Assembly: GCF_002087235.1 (NCBI RefSeq)
Contig: NZ_MUIO01000009.1
Span: 1-64,000, forward strand
Origin: Pseudomonas floridensis
GTDB taxonomy: Bacteria; Pseudomonadota; Gammaproteobacteria; Pseudomonadales; Pseudomonadaceae
Length of the DNA: 64,000 nt
Reading direction: 5' to 3'
Within the stretch, counting starts at the first letter, position 1; each line of letters begins with the position of its first letter. The notes under the pieces are model-generated. The model saw nothing but the letters and a program-made list of their open reading frames with translations, did no database searches and was not told where the DNA came from. This document shows, piece after piece, positions 61,065-64,000 of the stretch. Position numbers and translations under genes: made by a program.

Positions 61065-64000
61065 TGACTCTTTTTCAACGGCTCAAAAGCCGCGCGTCCC
61101 TCAATTCAGCTACGCAGACGGATATAGCGGGCGACCCTCTGCTGAGCGAGCCTGCAGCGGTCGAACTTGAACAGCCTGAAGATGATCTGGTTGAGGATTT
61201 GAAAGCCTCAGATCAAAACGATGTGGATGCGGCACTTGAGCGTTACCTAAAGCGACTTGAGGATCAGGGCATACCCGCGCCTGGCGATTGGAGAAACCCG
61301 AAGCAGAAGCCTGCCACGGTTGGCGACGTCGCCGCGCTGTACGACGTCAAGCCGAGCTTTGTAGACCTCCTTCCATGGATTGAGTACCTGCCAGCGGAGC
61401 AAGCGATGCTGCTTGAGGATGGCAAATCCTTGGCAGCATTCTTCGAACTGACTCCGATCGGCACTGAAGGCCGTGATCCCGACTGGCTTCGCAAGGTGCG
61501 CGATTCCCTGGAGAACGCGCTGCAAAATAGTTTTGACGAGCTCGATACCTCACCTTGGGTTGTGCAGTTCTACGCGAAGGACGAAACCAGCTGGGATGAC
61601 TACCTTCGGAACCTGCGTGAATACATCCGACCACAGGCTAAAGGCAGCCCGTTCTCGGAGCTGTATCTGGATCTGTTCAAGCATCACCTCGATGCAATCG
61701 CCAAACCTGGTGGTCTTTTTGAAGACACCACAGTTTCAAAATTGCCTTGGCGTGGCCAGCAGCGCAGAGTGCGGGTAGTCGTGTATCGCCGGGTAGTCGG
61801 TGATGCAGCGTTCCGTGGCCAAACCCCTGCCATGCACCTGGACAACATTTGTCAGCGCTTCACAGGAGGTCTGGCCAACGCCGGCATTAAAAGCAAACGG
61901 ATGGACGGTTACGACATCCGACACTGGCTCCTGCAGTGGTTCAACCCTCACCCCGATCACCTGGGAACGACGCTCAAAGACTTTGATCGCTTCTTTCAAC
62001 TGGTGAACAAACGCACAGAGGATGCCGGCGAGGATCTTCCACTGGTCACTGGCGACGACTTCGCACAGGGACTCTTTTATCGAGAGCCAAAATCCGACAG
62101 TCAAAAAGGCTTGTGGTACTTCGATGGCCAGCCTCACAGAGTCATCATGCTGGATCGGCTGCGCGAAGCCCCGAAGACCGGCCACCTGACTGGCGAAACA
62201 CGTAAAGGCGGTGATGCCTTGCATGCCCTGTTCGACAAGTTGCCGGAGGACACTGTGTTGGCCATCACCCTGGTCATCACCCCTCAGGACGTGCTGGAGG
62301 CTCATCTTGAGAAGCTGGCACGCAAGTCGGTGGGTGACAACCAAGCTTCACTACTCACCCGCGAAGCGGTAAACGATGCCAGGAAACTGATCGGTCGTGA
62401 GCACAAGCTGTACCGAGGCAGCATCGCCTTTTACCTCAAGGGAAATGACGAAGCACAGCTCACCGCGCGCAGCATGCAGTTGACCAACGCATTGCTGGGT
62501 GCCGGTATGGAACCCGTAGCATCTGACGACGAGGTGGCCCCACTCAACAGCTACCTCCGTTGGCTTCCCGGGAACTTCGACGTCAATCAAAAGCGAGCCA
62601 TGGACTGGTACGTGCAGATGATGCTCGCCCAGCATGTTGCAAACCTGTGCCCTGTGTGGGGTCGCTCCAGTGGTACCGGGCATCCTGGCATCACGCTATT
62701 CAACCGTGGTGGGGCTCCACTGACATTTGATCCATTCAACAAGCTGGATCGTCAGATGAATGCCCACATGTTTCTGTTCGGCCCCACAGGGGCAGGTAAG
62801 TCCGCCACGTTGAATAACCTGCTCAACCAGCTCATTGCGGTTTACGCTCCCCGCCTGTTCATCGTCGAGGCGGGTAACAGTTTCGGTCTACTCGGGGATT
62901 TCGCGAAAAAGCTTGGGTTGACAGTCAACAGGATCAAGCTAGCCCCGAACTCAGGCGTTAGCCTGGCTCCGTTCGCCGACGCTATTCGCTTGGTAAACAC
63001 ACCGAGCCAGGTCAAGACCTTGGACGCTGATGACTTAGAGAGCTCTGACGAGGACATGAATGCCAAGCCCGATGAAGACGATGATGAACGGGATGTCCTC
63101 GGCGAGATGGAAATCGTAGCCCGTTTGATGATCACCGGCGGTGAGGAAAAAGAGGAAGCTCGGCTTACCCGGGCTGACCGCAGCGTAATCCGACAGTGCA
63201 TCCTTGCAGCGGCCAGAATTTGCTCCGACGCCGATCGCACCGTCCTCACGGAAGATGTCCGTAATGCGTTGCGCACGGCCGGGGAAGACACCTCCATCCC
63301 GGAGGGCAGACGCAATCGGATGCTTGAAATGGCCGAAGCCATGGACATGTTTTGCATGGGCGCCGACGGGGAGATGTTCAACCGTACCGGTACGCCTTGG
63401 CCTGAGGCAGATCTGACCATCGTCGACTTGGCCACCTACGCACGTGAGGGCTACAACGCCCAGTTGTCGATCGCTTACATCTCGCTGATCAACACCGTGA
63501 ACAACATAGCGGAGCGTGATCAGTACAAGGGCCGTCCTCTGGTCAACGTGACAGACGAAGGCCACATCATTACCAAAAACCCCCTCCTCGCCCCTTACAT
63601 TATGAAGATCACCAAAATGTGGCGAAAGCTCGGGGCCTGGTTCTGGCTGGCAACACAGAACATGGATGACTTTCCTCCCTCAACTGCACCAATGCTCAAC
63701 ATGATCGAGTGGTGGATCTGCTTGAACATGCCGCCTGACGAAGTGGAGAAGATCTCCCGTTTCCGTGAGCTCACACCTGCACAGAAGGGCTTGATGCTGT
63801 CAGCACGCAAAGAGAGCGGTAAATACACCGAAGGCGTGGTTCTTTCGAAATCGATGGAAGTGCTGTTTCGCGCTGTTCCGCCGAGCCTGTACCTGGCATT
63901 GGCCATGACCGAGCCTGAAGAGAAAAAACAGCGTTACGACCTGATGCAGTCCATGGGTGTCGACGAGTTGGGAGCTGCCTTGGAAGTAGCTGCAGATCTC
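61064..64000 (+). CDS. VirB4/TraC-like conjugative ATPase (TIGR03744), runs off the window
   Basis: At least 979 codons from ATG 61064, open to the right edge. The N-terminal half is the TraC/VirB4 membrane-associated domain (DLLPWIEYLPAEQAML, about residue 100). Walker A GPTGAGKSATLNN lies near residue 574 and a Walker B-like LVNVTDEGHIITK near 830. It powers assembly of the mating channel. An acidic insertion (SSDEDMNAKPDEDDDERD, about 660-680) is notable. The C-terminus is not seen. Confidence 0.93.
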   Translation, partial: MTLFQRLKSRASLNSATQTDIAGDPLLSEPAAVELEQPEDDLVEDLKASDQNDVDAALERYLKRLEDQGIPAPGDWRNPKQKPATVGDVAALYDVKPSFVDLLPWIEYLPAEQAMLLEDGKSLAAFFELTPIGTEGRDPDWLRKVRDSLENALQNSFDELDTSPWVVQFYAKDETSWDDYLRNLREYIRPQAKGSPFSELYLDLFKHHLDAIAKPGGLFEDTTVSKLPWRGQQRRVRVVVYRRVVGDAAFRGQTPAMHLDNICQRFTGGLANAGIKSKRMDGYDIRHWLLQWFNPHPDHLGTTLKDFDRFFQLVNKRTEDAGEDLPLVTGDDFAQGLFYREPKSDSQKGLWYFDGQPHRVIMLDRLREAPKTGHLTGETRKGGDALHALFDKLPEDTVLAITLVITPQDVLEAHLEKLARKSVGDNQASLLTREAVNDARKLIGREHKLYRGSIAFYLKGNDEAQLTARSMQLTNALLGAGMEPVASDDEVAPLNSYLRWLPGNFDVNQKRAMDWYVQMMLAQHVANLCPVWGRSSGTGHPGITLFNRGGAPLTFDPFNKLDRQMNAHMFLFGPTGAGKSATLNNLLNQLIAVYAPRLFIVEAGNSFGLLGDFAKKLGLTVNRIKLAPNSGVSLAPFADAIRLVNTPSQVKTLDADDLESSDEDMNAKPDEDDDERDVLGEMEIVARLMITGGEEKEEARLTRADRSVIRQCILAAARICSDADRTVLTEDVRNALRTAGEDTSIPEGRRNRMLEMAEAMDMFCMGADGEMFNRTGTPWPEADLTIVDLATYAREGYNAQLSIAYISLINTVNNIAERDQYKGRPLVNVTDEGHIITKNPLLAPYIMKITKMWRKLGAWFWLATQNMDDFPPSTAPMLNMIEWWICLNMPPDEVEKISRFRELTPAQKGLMLSARKESGKYTEGVVLSKSMEVLFRAVPPSLYLALAMTEPEEKKQRYDLMQSMGVDELGAALEVAADL

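Overview
The window is the interior of a large integrative and conjugative element (ICE) of a Pseudomonas, most likely the P. syringae/P. fluorescens side of the genus. It combines an R64/PAPI-1-like type IVB pilus operon, a G-type (SPI-7/pKLC102/PFGI-1-like) conjugation gene set, the usual ICE backbone genes (topB, DUF3577, DUF3275, DUF6094 methyltransferase, SNF2-like helicase), and a fluoride riboswitch closely resembling, as I recall it, the one described from P. syringae. No tRNA, rRNA, CRISPR array or ICE end is visible. Both window edges lie inside the element, and the last gene runs off the right edge.

Layout. (1) 0.1-11.4 kb: pilL-N-O-P-Q-R-S-T-V-M, a mating pilus operon with two ATPases, one major prepilin (PilS) and a stalk-like adhesin (PilV). 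I see no prepilin peptidase, so a chromosomal PilD is presumably used. (2) 11.5-25.97 kb: cargo block 1. It opens with a leftward GNAT/XerCD-type recombinase pair, followed by a graveyard of truncated genes (CPA1 antiporter, histidine kinase, crcB). A fluoride-controlled unit comes next: riboswitch, CLC-F exporter, PII-like DUF190 proteins, spare enolase, spare inorganic pyrophosphatase and a UDG-fold protein. Then come a TDT-family exporter with a divergent LysR regulator, a periplasmic beta-propeller and a COG4315 protein. The gene set resembles the cargo element Tn6212 reported from P. syringae ICEs (recalled, not checked). (3) 26.0-31.8 kb: cargo block 2. A second, homologous recombinase is followed by arsR-arsB-arsC-arsH, a leftward arsenite-permease-family gene with an amber codon near its end, and a divergent MerR regulator. 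Related core-type recombination sequences lie beside the recombinase and at the far right end of this block. (4) 31.9-45.2 kb: ICE backbone and accessory genes: topB, a run of small genes, DUF3577, DUF3275, a methyltransferase and a helicase. (5) 45.3-46.6 kb: an unknown two-gene module between terminators. (6) 47.0-64 kb: conjugation genes (TIGR03759, transglycosylase, TIGR03765, TraD-type coupling protein, TIGR03747, RAQPRD, TIGR03758/3745/3750/3746/3749/3752/3751, and the VirB4/TraC-like ATPase). These are interrupted at 52.5-55.9 kb by a UvrD-like helicase, a DUF2971 protein and two small proteins.

The most unusual signal is at RNA level in region 4. Three consecutive small genes (starts 35993, 36726 and 37396) are each preceded by a copy of one structured RNA. 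Its stems show compensatory changes between copies, and it includes a possible pseudoknot. A fourth, partial copy sits in a non-coding stretch after topB and is followed by a strong terminator. In addition, at least nine gene starts between 35.9 and 47.05 kb carry a hairpin that pairs the Shine-Dalgarno sequence, often after a C-rich/G-rich double hairpin. The pairing partners differ in sequence from gene to gene while the architecture is kept. I infer a shared post-transcriptional control layer for the ICE accessory genes.
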